This document shows positions 31,893 through 44,815 of a stretch of DNA of 64,000 bases, piece by piece. The stretch lies in the NCBI GenBank assembly GCA_032719365.1, contig CM064875.1, forward strand, positions 15,983,816 to 16,047,815, in the 5' to 3' direction. Each line of letters begins with the position of its first letter. Position 1 is the first letter of the stretch. The position numbers and the translations under genes were made by a program. The notes below the pieces were generated by a model, which was not told the origin of the DNA, ran no database searches, and saw nothing but the letters and a program-made list of their open reading frames with translations. This DNA comes from Prinsepia uniflora (lineage: Eukaryota > Streptophyta > Magnoliopsida > Rosales > Rosaceae).

Positions 31893-32406
31893 GCTTTGGG
31901 CCTCACACTTGCAGAACACGCGAACCCAAGAACACCGAGAACCTACTACAATCAGCTCTCGTAATTTGAGAATACTTTCTCCTTTCACCCATTCGTTCAC
32001 CCAAGCAGAACTTACTCGGCAGACCAGCGATAATCGATGTGCAAACCCAACAAGTAAAGAAAAAAAAATGTTAGGACGTGGGCACATAGCTTATTTTCGG
32101 AATTCATTCATACTAGAAAGCCTAACATTAACACCACCTAACACAGGCACCTCACCGAGTGGCCCATGTCTCAACGACCCATGCCCATATTCACTAAGTG
32201 GCCCAAACCCATTAAGAGACCCTAATTTATAGCACCATTTGGCAGACAGTCAATTGACCACTTTGAGACATGCCTTTATAGCGATCTTCATATGCACATC
32301 AATCATTTCCTCACGCTTGTCGTAGAGCATCAATCACACTGCTCACTGGACCGCTCAACGATGACTCAAGGACCAAGCATAGAGCTCGAAGAAGGGGAGC
32401 TCCGCC
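31893..32406 (+). mobile_element. Leader of the same Tat element, cut by the LARD-like array
   Basis: Non-coding sequence ending in an ATG near 32358 that opens MTQGPSIELEEGELR, plausible as a gag start, and is cut at 32406 where the next LTR begins. No pol of this element is present. Confidence 0.35.
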
Positions 32407-35400
32407 TGTAACGACCCGTCCCGAATTCTGGGATTAGATTAGTGACTAATCTTGATTAGTAAGGTTGATCGGTGATTAGCTGGGCGAAATCGGGCGAACG
32501 ATGCAAAATGACCGTTTTGCCCCTGGTCTTGGGCAAAATGTTGACTTTTTGATCGGGCAGTCAAATGGACTTTGACCAATGACCGTGACGTAGTTCAGGA
32601 CGTCACGAGTTCATAGACAGGTGGCACATTCGATTCCAACATTCGAGGAAAAAGTTATGACGTTCAGAAGTTGAGGGGTATTTTGGTAATTTGGCTAAAA
32701 ATGGGCCAAATGTTGACTTTTAACCTAGAAAGTCCGATGGACGAGGGCCAAGGACCGTTACGTAGAGTGAGTCGATACGAATCCAATGACAGGCGGCATG
32801 CCGAAATCGGAGGTTCGACGACGAAGTTATGGTCACGGGAACGAATTCGATTAACCGAACGAACCGAGGCTTCGATTAAAATAATATTAAAATAATGAAT
32901 AGTGACCATTGATTGTGGATGCTTGGATGAGTGACAAGTGTCACCCATCCCTTATTTTATGGCCCAAAATCTGCTCCATGTTTCCCGTTAATCCTCATCA
33001 TCATGTTTAATCATTATTATTAGCCATCACTAAAATATTTTCTTCTTTGTTACTTGAACTTGAACCGTGAAGAAGCAAAGAAAACAGAGCAGGGGAAATG
33101 AGAGAATTAAGCTTGCTCCCATAGCCAATCCCTTCCACACTAGACCACCAGAGATTAGAGAATTATGAGAAGGAATTATGAGGACTGATTTAAGGAGGAA
33201 ACCACTAAACCCAAAGCTCAAAACCGTGAAGATTCAAATTCCCCCATTAAATCGAATTCAAATTTTTAGGTCCAAAAACTTCAAATTGAGCTCGATTCTA
33301 ACTTCCTGGGATCGAGACGAGTCGAACCCAATGAAGATTGGGGAGAATTGGAGTCGAATTGAGGAAGAACAGAAGGAGCGAAGTCTCTGAATTTTCGACC
33401 TTGAGTCGAGGAATTTGAGGCTTTGATTGAAGAAATTGAACTGGGGAATATGTTCCTTAACATCCCACGATGCTTATGGAAGGATCAATTGAAGGAAAAC
33501 GATGGATATTGCTGAAGTTCAATGAATACACAGTGTATGGCAGTTCTTCGAAGAGTCGAGTTTGATTCGACTGGTTTGAGGTAAGTGTTCGTGTAATTGA
33601 CTTCACAGAACCTTAATTGGACTCAAAACGAACCTGTTTGAATGTTCAATTGAAAGAGTTGGTGTCGAATTGATAGGAAACGAGTCGAGTTATCTCGCGG
33701 GCCAACTGGACCCGTTTTACAGACAACCGGGTGAGGTCGAAGGCACTGTAGCTGGCGCGTGGGTTTCACACGCAGCCACTCATGGCGGCACGTGACGGCG
33801 CGTGGGCACGAATATCGAGGTGAGGTCAACATGAGTTCTGTCCTATTTAATATAACGAACATTTTGGGATTGGTTTCGTGTCGATCGGACACCGTCTCGA
33901 TATTGTTTGGGATGCCCGAAGGTTTTAAATCGAGTTTAAAAATAGTTAAAAATTCGGGAAAATTACGGAACTATAATAGGAGGTTAATGATGAGGTTAGT
34001 GACCCTCTATTGTGATTTGGACAGGATTGGGAGTTCCGGTGATAGTGGTGTGGCCCGGAAGGGCCTATGGCACGCGTATCGAGGCGTATCATTGAACGGT
34101 CTATGAGTGGACTTTATTTTCTAACCGTGATGCATGGATATATGATTTAAATGCTTTATTATATGATTTGATATGCTTTGGTATGCTTGATGTTTCAATC
34201 CGGTGATTTCTTAATTTTCTGAATTATTATATTATATTATTTTTGGCACGATTTTTGAGAAATTATGAAATTGATGTTTTGGGCGTAGGCTCGGGATTTA
34301 AAATGATGTTTTGACTCGGGTTATGAGTCAGGATTTGAAAATGATATTTGGGCTCGGATTATGAGTCAAGGATTTGATTTCATCGATTTATATGAAAATG
34401 GCAACTAAGGTTGCGATCACACGACTTTGCTTGAAAATGATATTTTGGGCTTGAGACCCAAGTGAATAGTGATTTTGACTCGGATTTGGAGTCACATGTG
34501 AATATGATTAAATTGATGATTTTAATTTATAAAGTGGATTATGGACACTGTTTTATGATGAATTTGGGGAACTTGCTTTTTGAAAGCTGTGTGTCGGGCA
34601 CCGGCCCTATTGAATTGTTTTTCACTTGATTTGAGACATAAATGGTTTTAAAATGAGATTACTGGATTCTGTGACTATTCCACATATACCATACTCTGTG
34701 ATTTGATATTCTCCTACAGACGTCGTAGTTCCTGGAGTAGTCACGATCCACTGCCTGGAGATGAGTAGCTCCGAGGGAGGCTCACTCTCAGGAGCGTGGG
34801 ACCACTGCTTGGAGATGAGTAGCTCCGAGGGAGGCTCACTCGCATGAGCGTGGGATTATGTTGATATCCTCCAGATGTCGTTATTCCTGGAGTTGATGTA
34901 CTCGGATGTGAGACACCGAGTTTGCACGCGTTGCATTGATATCGTGACGGGATATATGGATATTGAGATTGGATATTGAGGATTGGTGGTATTGTGATTT
35001 ATTGATATTTGTGTCCAGAGGATTTATAACAGATGCTTTATAACATGATGCTTTAAGTCATGAACTGATTTGATGAACATGAGTTTTTATGGACCATGGG
35101 AAAACGTATTTTGATTTTATCGGTCCACTAATCATACTTGATTGATTTCACACTATTACTCATGTTTTAAGTTGTGCATGCACGTTTGTAAAAACTGAAG
35201 GGTAAGAATGTGTTTTGATAAATGTATTTCTAAAAGTTCATTTTCGTCCACTCACAGCTTCGATTGGTTTTAATGCCCTTCAGGTTGATCATGGATGCGA
35301 CTGCAGCAGAGACTGAGACATTGCACGCCTCCTCCATCGATCCTGGCGCACTCTGGAAGCCCCGTTTGGGAAGTGACTTTTGGTTATCCCTTGTCTGACA

Positions 35401-35467
35401 CCTTTTGTTGGACCGGAGCAGGGCACATTCCACGGTAATCCCGGGGGGATTGGGATAGGTCCTGTCA
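32407..35467 (+). repeat. LARD-like LTR A
   Basis: TGTAACGACCCGTCCC to GGTCCTGTCA, 3,061 bp. In the first 300 bp I count about 15 differences from LTR B (about 5%). Contains a 54-bp tandem repeat at 34749-34856 (units with GATGAGTAGCTCCGAGGGAG). Open frames inside are chance. Confidence 0.9.
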
Positions 35468-35470
35468 ACT

Positions 35471-35482
35471 TGGTATCAGAGC
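35471..35482 (+). other. Primer binding site (tRNA-Met), first copy
   Basis: TGGTATCAGAGC, the standard complement of the initiator tRNA-Met 3' end, 3 bp after the LTR end. Confidence 0.9.
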
Positions 35483-38400
35483 AGGGTTGCTCTTTTTGTG
35501 CGCGCAGGTCGAGGGTGTGATGTCTCTTTGGATTGCAGTTCGTTATCTACCTGATAGATAGTTTTTGGGTTTGAATAGTGAATAGAGTGTGATTGGCCTG
35601 ATACGCCGTGCGTTAATGTAATTCGACCCAAGTGGGGTTGTATATGATGAACTGGTAATGTGGGACCGTCGGTTTGGTCATGTGATATTGGATTGTTGTG
35701 CTGCTAGGTTCTGCTAGGTTCGAGGAACCCCATTTGAGTAATGGTCTAAAATGTGAACCCTAGTGGTGATTGCTAGTGTACGGGATGTTGGTACTTCGGA
35801 GTTAGCCGATGACCTTAGTGGTGGAACCCACATTGAGTAATGGTAGGATTGGATTTGACGTCTATACGATGTCTAGACCGCGGGGACGGTCAGGTTGTGG
35901 ATTTTATGTCACAGAGGTGAACCTTAGTCGTGACTAGTGGATGAGAACTTGTTCTGCGATAAGCGGCTGAGGTCATGGATGACCACGTGGATGACTCTAG
36001 TCTCTTGTGAGTCTAGTTGGAACAATGGGATTCGATCCACGGTTACGGTTATGAGATAAAATTATGAAATTCCGAGTTAGACCGGGTATTGTGTGATGTG
36101 TGGATACGGATCTCGATAGCAATGACTGTTAGTCGGTAGTCGTGTGGAGATGACTGGCTATCGAGGGTATTTAGTATGGTTGCAGTACTTGGGGATCAGG
36201 GGACGTTATGGGAACGATCATTATCCTGATGTGGTCAGAATGGTGGTACCCATAGTTGAGGGGTACGAGTAGAGGTTCGGATCGTCGCTCGGTATGAGCG
36301 CGGAGATCCAGGGTTATCATATTTCCACATGGTGTGCAAGTATGGATGTTTTTATGCTGGTACTTTTGTGCTAATGCTAGTATGGATGCATGTGTGATGA
36401 TACTAGTGTTGTTGATAGTGTGTTGGTGCTGGTACTAGCACTGGTGCTAGTGTCGGTGATTTTGAGGACGATGAGCCATGAGTTGGGGCGCGACTCCGTC
36501 ATGATGGACATATGTTCGGTATTTGAGATTTGGTAGTGGTTGAGTGATGGACTGGATGGGATCCAGTTGAGATTGTGAGGTGTTGGGATTAGTCCCGACA
36601 GTGGTAAAATGACAAGTGATGAGTGGATAAAAAGGTATGATTGAGACTTGAGGAATCTTGGGATGACGTCCCTTACGTCATGAGAATTAGTGGATTTGGG
36701 GATTTGTTGGCAGCTTTGAGGTTGGTGTGATTGTATGTTTCTAATATCTCCAGAAAGGACAATGAAATGATTTGAATTGGAAAAGACGAGGAAATCATTG
36801 GTGGTAGTGATGGGGAATTTTGTGATTGTAAATAACTTGGAGAACCGAGTGTTGAACCTATAAAGGTTGAGATATGAGAAAAAAATCGTAATGAATTACA
36901 TCATTTTGTATGTGCGTAAATGGTTATTAACGAACAAGAGGTATGGGTAATGGATTGATTGCAGACACGTGGTTGTCCAAGTGAGATGAGGATGTGGGAA
37001 GTCCAGTGGTTGGACTTGACATCTCCTTGGGAGCATGTCAGTTTCCAACGCGGTTGGAACCTTAGTTTCAAGGAGAGTTGTGATTGTGGGACGAGAGGAA
37101 TACTCGTTTCCGCATTGGCGATAGGTATTCGGGAGTCATTGGGGTTGACTTCTTATTTTCTGCCCTGACAGACGTTGATTGTAGTTACCAGTACGTTGAG
37201 CGTGTATTGGTTAGTGGGCCCATGTGTGTTTTGGGGTCATCACTCATCAGGAGGAGTTGCGTGTTTCAAAATTAGGTAAACGAGATTTCCCATTTTCTGC
37301 TTGGTGGCAGACGATGTTGGGTTACATGGCGTGGTGAGTGCAGCGAGTTTTGTTTGCATCCACGTAGGATAAGTATTGGCGTCATTGTTTTGGATCATCC
37401 TTGGTTTTTCCTAGTTGGGATTGCAAGGATAGATACAAGGTAATTAGTGAGAACCCACAGTCGCGGCGTGTCTCGTCGTTGACTGAACTGTTTAGTTGTG
37501 GGAGTTGGTTGTCGAACCTTGTGACAGTACGCAAATTAGATGAGGGTGTAAGACCCTATGGTTTGGAATCTAGTAGTTAACTGTGTGGATCCTAGGTGGA
37601 GCAGGATCTGGGTCGTGATCTTGATGATCCAGATAGAGAGAGAGTTTATCACTCTTACTTTGGTTTGTTAGTCGTAAATGACGGGACTGAACTTCTTTTC
37701 GAAGTGGATCCCGTATGGTATACTACTCGGGTGAGTAGGTTTCCGACGTGGTCGGATTTTGTCAACCTTAGAGGTGAGGATGTTGGATTGGCTTCCCTAT
37801 GAAGTTAATCGAATGTATTGAGCAGGTAACTGATAGGTTCGGTTTTGGTGTGTCTTGGTAGACGTGAACGAGATTTCGGGTTTTGGAATCGAATTTCTGG
37901 GTGACGATTCAGGATTCGATTTTGGAACTTGAAAGTGGATTACTGGATTTGGGTGCGGAATGATTATTCCAAATGATAGCTTACGAAATAATGCTTTCGG
38001 ATTCGGATTTGGAAATGTATTAAAAATGTGATGTCTGGGTTTGGATTCGGGATTTCTTACGAAATTGCGGATTCGGATTTGCATTTGGAACTGGATGATG
38101 GGTGGAGTTCCGATTTGTCTACTGCTGGTTTGGGCAAATGGACTCCATTATTGGAACATGTTTGGCTATGACCTAGGTGGTTGTAGTCTGGTCGATGGAT
38201 AGATGTGTGTACTTTGTAGATGGTTTGAGGTACGATACTTTGCAGACTTGTGGTGCCTGGTGATGGTATACGGGTTATACCAGTAGTACGTTGGTGAACG
38301 TGTTGGTAATTGGTTTAGTTCTGATACCATTGGTTTGGTTGTGAACGTGAACTGGACATTGAACACGATGCACTGGGCAGAGTGAACTGGATGCATTCGG

Positions 38401-38687
38401 TGATTGAATGAGCAAGTGCGCTTAGCCAGGGATGGCTAGTGAAACTCTAGTGTTGAGTTGTGTGATCACTGCTAGGCTGATGTTCAATGTGTTCCAGTTA
38501 TACCGTCTGATTGTGCGAGATGACGGTATGCGTATACTCAGGATGAGTGAGTTGGTGGCTAGAGTGACCACAAGTTGCTTTGCGAGAGGTTATCTTGTTG
38601 TGACCTTACCAGCATCTTGGATCGCTGAGGGGGTGACAGTTATGGATACTAAGGATTGGCATTTGTCGCAGGATTGAGCTTGCCCTG
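35483..38687 (+). other. LARD-like internal region, left part
   Basis: G/T-rich non-coding sequence. The longest open frames are around 70-80 codons, with no conserved domain in any frame. Contains a GCTAGT-rich patch at about 36350-36460. Its last 5 bp (CCCTG, 38683-38687) are one copy of the Athila TSD. Confidence 0.7.
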
Positions 38688-40602
38688 TGACTACGCCCAA
38701 ACTACGCATTAAATTAAACATGTAATTCGAGTGTTATGCAATTTAAACCCTTTTTGTGTAGATGTAGTATTGATAAATAGGGATCGTTCTTAACGGGGAA
38801 ATTAGGGATATTAATAATGTGTTAGTGAGAGATGAATAAAAGAATAATGAATTAAAGAATTAAATAATCAAAGAATAAAATAATCAAAGAATTAATAAAT
38901 TAAAGAATAGATGAATAAGAGAATAAAGAAATAATAAATTAATGAATTACAAAGAATTAATAAATTAACGAATTAAAGAATGAAATAATAAAAGAATAAA
39001 GGAATTAATTAATCAAAGAATAAAAGAATTAATTAATTAAAGAATCAATAAATTAAAGAATAAAGGAATGAAAGAATAAAAACATCAAAGAATAAAAGAA
39101 TAAAAGAATAAAAGAATAAACAATAAACAATGGGGGTTTTGAAGAGGTTTGTAATTATGTGAATAAGTAAAAGCATAGATGAACTCATTCTATTTCTACT
39201 CTAACTTATACACAAATTAGACTTCCCGTAAACACCAACTTCACCAACATACTACAATTGCATAAATTTGAATTAATCACGAAATTATACCTTCACAAAC
39301 TCATATTTCTTCATACATTTTTCATATTATAAATGCACCGAACATCGGATTTTTACTTATAATATGATTACCTTAAGTTTGTGATTTAATGCGCCGAACA
39401 GCGGTCAAACATTAAATCTCTCCAAATCTACTCTAAATGCCCCGAACAGTGGATCAACATTTAGTTTCGAAATGAAGTTTAAGCTCTAGAATGTAAGAAG
39501 TAAATGATTTTTAGAAAGTAAAACACATGGAGATTATACTCAATTTTCACAAAAGATAGGAAGGAGAAACCAATACACATATTGCATTATAATTAGAACC
39601 AATAACAAATAAAAGAGTTTAAGAGAATGGAGAGCAAATGTTACACTTTTCAGATTGGGTGAGAACAATGGATTGTTTTTCACAAGGAACACCGAACAGC
39701 GGCTGGAACCCTATGAAGATGGAAGAAGATTAAACAAGGAAATTCGGACTTGAACTCTCAAAATTTGTATTGGAATTATTAGCCAAAATTTCTCCTAAGA
39801 GAGGCTCAATTTTGTGCTTCTTGGAAGTGATTTCAACAAGTGAAATCAACTCCTATTTATAGGGGAAAAACTCAAATTAAACCCTAGAAAATAAATAAAA
39901 ACTAAACAAAAATTATAATAAAAATATTCAAAAGTGAAATGATGAGATTGGGTGGTGGTTTTAGTTGTAAAGTTAAAAAATTGGGTTGGAAAGTGGAAGG
40001 AATGGCTGGCAACCTTTGCTGGAAAAGATGGAAGACTGTTCGGCGGGCTGCTGCTGATAAGGAAGAAAAAAGGCCGGCTGGGCGGTGCTGAAGTGCAGCT
40101 ATGAGGTTCAGCAGGCGCGCGCCGAGGAGGGGAATTGGCTGTCGGTGAGCGCGCGCCGACGATGGATAAAGCACTTCGGGATGGGGCTGCAGGCGCAGGA
40201 GCAGGGCTGCTGGAGGAGCTGCGTTGCTGAATTTGGGCCGAAGACGCGGGCCTAGGCTGCGGGCTTGTGCACTGGGCTGGATTTCTTTTTTTCTTTTTTT
40301 TTTCTGTTGGGCTGCAGCACTTGAATGGAAAAATGGTTTGGGCTCAGGATTTGTTTTGGGCTGCAAAATCAATTAATTAATTAACTTAGTAATATTTCAC
40401 CGAAATTCGTCCATAATATTTTTGTTATAATTCCGATCGAGACGATTCTTTCGTCAAAATACTCCAAATTACAAACTTTATTTATTTAAACAAAAATAAC
40501 CAGAATAAATTATTTTATCTATTTATTTAATATTTTAATATTAAAATTCAAGTATAAAGGGTATAAAATAATATAAAATAATGCTTATTTGAGGACCTAT
40601 CA
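38688..40602 (-). repeat. Athila 3' LTR
   Basis: 1,915 bp. Contains an A-rich AAGAATAAA-type low-complexity block (about 38830-39125) and four copies of CCGAACAKYGG (39338, 39394, 39442, 39692). Overlapping open frames near its right end (39902-40372) come from base composition. Confidence 0.9.
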
Positions 40603-40640
40603 AATACCCCCACACTTAAACTTTGCTAGTCCCTAGCAAA
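40603..40640 (-). other. Polypurine tract with adjacent hairpin
   Basis: On the minus strand TTTAAGTGTGGGGGT (complement of 40606-40620) lies just upstream of the 3' LTR and is the plus-strand primer. Directly beside it is a perfect hairpin: TTTGCTAG (40622-40629), 3-nt loop, CTAGCAAA (40633-40640). Confidence 0.8.
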
Positions 40641-41367
40641 TACTAAAATTAAACTACAAAATCAAAACAAGTAACCTTTAACCATTTGTCTCAATATTTC
40701 ATTATTACAATCATGGCATAAAAGATTTTCACTTAAATCATTTAAGCATATGGAATTCAAGAGTTAATATATGGTAACAAAATGTTTTAACAAGTAAGAT
40801 AATGAGTAAATATGGTGAAATGGATCTCAACATGAATAAAACAAGTATGAATCAACTCACAAGGATATGCACTCATAAACTCAATTTTGTAAGGGTTTGT
40901 GTTTGCACTCAAAGTATGTGAGAAATACTCACATAATCGAAATGAAGTACTTTTGTAAAATCTCAAACAAACACCTCAAGATAAAAACAACACATACTTG
41001 CGCAAATGAACCAAAACCATAAGCTTACTCAAGTGATTAACTCAACTAATCAAAATTTACCATCTTAAGGATCATAAGGTCTTTACGAAGGTTGTAATGA
41101 GGCTAAGATTCGAGGCAAGGAAAATATATGACAAGTGGTGCTCAATTCGTTCCAAGACTCAATAGACTCCCAAAACGTATCATAACTTCCCAACCTTAGT
41201 GCAATGATGTCGGTAATCCATCCCTTCGAACATAGGCCTAATTCCATCATGTTGGGCCTCACAATCATTCTTTGTGGCGGATTTACAAATGTAAGGGACT
41301 TAACTCAAAAATTACATAACCAAACCTTATTACCTTGATCGAGACTCAACTTTTTTTTTCTTTTTCT

Positions 41368-41398
<31 letters not shown>

Positions 41399-42210
41399 TA
41401 TATCAAGGTAATAACATGTGTCAACAATACAACAAAGCTTGAGTCGGTAAATCCAAATAATTCACATAAAATTCTTTCCAACATCATTATTTTCTCTTTA
41501 CACAATCATTATGTCTTCAACCGAGTTCTTGGAACAAGGGTAAAGGATGTCTATACTAAGCTCAAGTGTTTAGATAATCATGGTGATGAAAGAAAGGCTT
41601 AATGTGGGCTCGAAAGGGTTAAAACTAAGGGGGTCGCAACTTGTGCGCACAAAATAGGGAACATGGATGTTTGAATTTGTGGTGTTAACCCTAATGCCTT
41701 AATCATATCCAAAATCAGAGAGTTTATTGACTCAAAAGCTTTGAAAATCACATAGAAAAAGTTCTAGTACTCTAGAGTTCATTAAAAGCTATGGCAAGCA
41801 GTTATGAGGCATATGTATATCAATTTAAACAAAGAACTTATGAATCACTCATCAAAGATGTATATAAAGTTCTAAAGCTCACATAAGGTTCAAATGATTC
41901 ATACTTATCATATCATGCTCATTTATGTACCAATTTACAAGCATTATCTTCAAGTTATTACACTTAATCACAAAATATTAACAAACAAATTCAAGTTGTA
42001 ATGATCATCTTTATATCCATAACATAATCATTTCCGTTCATTTATATCATTGACAAGTTAAAGGGCAACTTGATACTCGTAAAAACACTACGTTAAAACA
42101 AAAAGACTCAAGAAAGCAATAATTTTTTTTTTTGGAAGGAGATAAAACAATTGCAAATTAAGAAAGACTTAATAAAACAATTTCAAATGCACAAATAAAT
42201 TTGTAAACCA
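40641..42210 (-). other. Athila non-coding 3' region
   Basis: AT-rich, no envelope-like or other ORF. Includes a T/C polypyrimidine tract at about 41350-41400. Confidence 0.7.
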
Positions 42211-42212
42211 TT

Positions 42213-42248
42213 CCCCCACACTTAAATTCTACATTGTCCTCAATGTAG
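42213..42248 (-). other. Second polypurine-tract-like motif with hairpin
   Basis: TTTAAGTGTGGGGG on the minus strand (42213-42226), a near copy of the 3' polypurine tract, again with a perfect hairpin beside it: CTACATTG (42229-42236), TCCT loop, CAATGTAG (42241-42248). Confidence 0.75.
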
Positions 42249-42461
42249 GAAAATACGAAGTAATTAAACATAGAATCAAAGTAAGGAAGGAGATTTAAGA
42301 AAATTAAGTAAGAAAGAAAAACATAAACAAAGTAAAAAATAGTGAAGGGTTGAAAGAAAGCAAATCTGTGTTGATGACTCCTTCACACTCGAGAACACAT
42401 TGGGTTGCCTCCCAACAAGCGCTTGAAGTTTAACGTCCATCCAGCCTAGACCAGATTCTGT

Positions 42462-43436
42462 TCATCCGATGGGACATCGTAGCACTCTTTCTGACTCCAC
42501 ATCATGCTCTCCAATTGCCTCTATATAAGGCTTCAATCTATGGCCATTGACCTTGAACTCTTTTTCAGTTCCAACGTGTTTTATCTGTATGGCTCCATGG
42601 GCAAATATATTAGTGATAACAAAAGGTCCTACCCATCTAGAACATAACTTACCAGGAAAGAGTCTAAGTCCGGAATTGAACAACAAAACTTTCTGGCCAA
42701 TGTCAAATGCTTTACTCTTGATCTGTTTGTCATGAAATGCCTTTACCTTTTCCTTGTAGATCAGAGTGCTTTCAAATGCATCATTTCTAATTTCCTCAAG
42801 CTCACTCAGCTGGAGTTTTCGATGCAGACCGGCGTCATCTAGCTTGATGTTGAAAGTCTTGACGGCCCACCATTCTTTATGCTCTAGTTCCACCGGAAGG
42901 TGACATGCTTTACCGTACACCAACCTATAGGGTGACATTCCTATCGGTGTTTTGTATGCCGTCCTGTATGCCCAAAGTGCATCATCCAACCGTTGGCTCC
43001 AATCCTTACGATTAGGACCCACGGTTCGCTCTAATATCTTCTTGATCTCTCTATTAATGACTTCCGCCATTCCACTCGTTTGAGGATGGTAAGGTGTAGA
43101 GACTCGGTGAGTGACACCATACCGTTTCATTAAAGCTTCAATGGTCTTGTTGCAGAAATGACTTCCTTCATCACTTATTAGGACCCGCGGGATCCCAAAC
43201 CTGGAAAGAATGTTAGTTCTGAGGAAATCTGCAACAGTTTTAGAGTCATTAGTCCTGGTGGCCTTAGCTTCCACCCATTTCGATACATAATCAAAGGCAA
43301 GTAAGATATAGAGATAGCCATTAGATTGAGGAAACGGACCCATAAAATCGATACCCCAAACATCAAATATTTCAACAGTAAGAACATAATGTTGTGGCAT
43401 TTCATCCCCTCGTCCTAATTTCCTGATCTCTGACAT
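42462..43436 (-). pseudogene. pol: Athila pol: integrase
   Basis: About 324 codons in a frame shifted from the upstream pol. The core carries the DDE residues in WGIDFMGPFP, ISDEGSHF and GMAEVINREIKK, followed by DALWAYRTAYKTPIGMSPYR and VYGKACHLPVELEH, which is the Athila pattern. The C-terminal SRWVGPFVITNIF is the GPF module. There is no chromodomain. The HHCC zinc module lies upstream in the other frame (near 43430-43560), so the frameshift near 43412 cuts integrase in two. It would insert cDNA into the nucleus's DNA. Confidence 0.88.
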
Positions 43437-44713
43437 TTATCACAGGTTAAACAGAATGAATGTGCATCTCTAAAAAGTGTGGGCCAATATAGTCCAGATT
43501 CTAAAATTTTGAGTGCAGTTTTTCTAGATCCAAAGTGGCCTCCACAAGCATGGCTATGGCAGAACTCTAGGACTGACCTATGTTCAATATCATGGACACA
43601 TCTCCTAATCAATAAATCTGCACAGTGTTTCCACAAATAATATTCATCCCAAATATAGTGCCTAGCATGCTTCTTAAGTTTATCTTTTTGTGCACGGGAG
43701 ATGGTGGTGGGTAACTGCTTGGTGACTAAATAATTGACAATATCAGCATACCAAGGAGTACCTCCTTCGATTCTGAAGAGTTTTTCGTCTGGAAACATCT
43801 CTTGAATCGCCACAGGATCTCGTTCATGTGCAATGCGACTCAAATGGTCTGCCACCACGTTCTCTACGCCTTTCTTATCTTTAATCTCAATGTCAAACTC
43901 TTGAAGAAGAAGAATCCATCGGATCAGTCTTGGTTTCGCTTCTTTTTTGGCTAGGAGATACTTCAGTGCTGCATGATCAGTGTAAATAATGACTTTAGTT
44001 CGAAGTAGATAAGAGCGAAATTTATCTAAAGTAAATACAACAGCAAGCAACTCCTTTTCGGTAGTGGTGTAGTTCATCTGGGCATCATTCAAGGTTCTAG
44101 ATGCATAGTAAATGGCGTAGGGCTTCTTATCCCGCCTTTGTCCGAGTACGGCTCCAACTGCAAAATCAGAGGCATCGCACATTAGTTCAAAGGGTAAGGA
44201 CCAATCAGGGGCACAAAGAATGGGGGCAGTGGTTAAGAGATTTTTAAGCATCTCGAAAGCTTCCTGACAGTCTGCATCAAAGACGAAGGGTGTCTCCTTC
44301 TGAAGCAGTCGGCACAAGGGCCTTGCAATGTGGGAGAAGTATTGGATAAATCTTCTGTAAAATCCTGCGTGACCAAGAAATGAACGGATTCCTCTCACCG
44401 AAGTGGGAGAGGGTAATTGTCGCACAGTATCAACTTTAGATTTATCGACTTCAATTCCTCTTTCAGAGACAATATGGCCCAAGACTATCCCTTGTCTAAC
44501 CATGAAATGGCATTTCTCCCAGTTAAGTACCAGATTAGTTTCGACACATCTTTGTAAGATAAGTGCTAAGTGTTCTAAGCATGCATCAAAACTATCCCCA
44601 AAGACACTGAAATCGTCCATAAATACTTCAATTATTTTTTCTACGTATTCAGAGAAAATAGAAAGCATGCATCTTTGGAAAGTACCTGGGGCGTTACATA
44701 AACCGAAAGGCAT
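43415..44713 (-). pseudogene. pol: Athila pol: reverse transcriptase (C-terminal part), RNase H and integrase zinc module
   Basis: 432 codons in the gag-pol frame. Starts MPFGLCNAPGTFQRCM; the RT active site is VFMDDFSVFG at about residue 30, both Asp present. The connection reads VLGHIVSERGIEVD. RNase H shows MCDASDFAVGAVLGQ, TEKELLAVVF, IYTDHAALKYLL and VADHLSRI. The integrase zinc motif HACGGHFG...CDKCQRSGN closes the frame, with the stop caused by a frameshift near 43412. Confidence 0.88.
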
Positions 44714-44815
44714 TCTTCGGTAGGCAAAATTGCCAAAAGGACAAGTGAAAGTCGTTTTATCTTGGTCATTATGAGCGATACAGATTTGATTGTACCCGGA
44801 ATAACCATCAAGAAA

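Noticed and set aside
35483..38687. Short open frames in the LARD-like internal region as genes
   Set aside because: None exceeds about 80-100 codons, none shows gag or pol motifs, and several differ between the two internal copies.
39902..40372. Long Pro/Ala/Ser-rich minus-strand frames in both Athila LTRs (also 50504-51049)
   Set aside because: Located in the LTR, differing between the two copies through small indels, with no domain; due to GC-rich composition.
40641..42210. Possible envelope-like gene in the Athila element
   Set aside because: Some Athila elements have one, but this stretch is AT-rich with stops in all frames and no transmembrane-type open frame.
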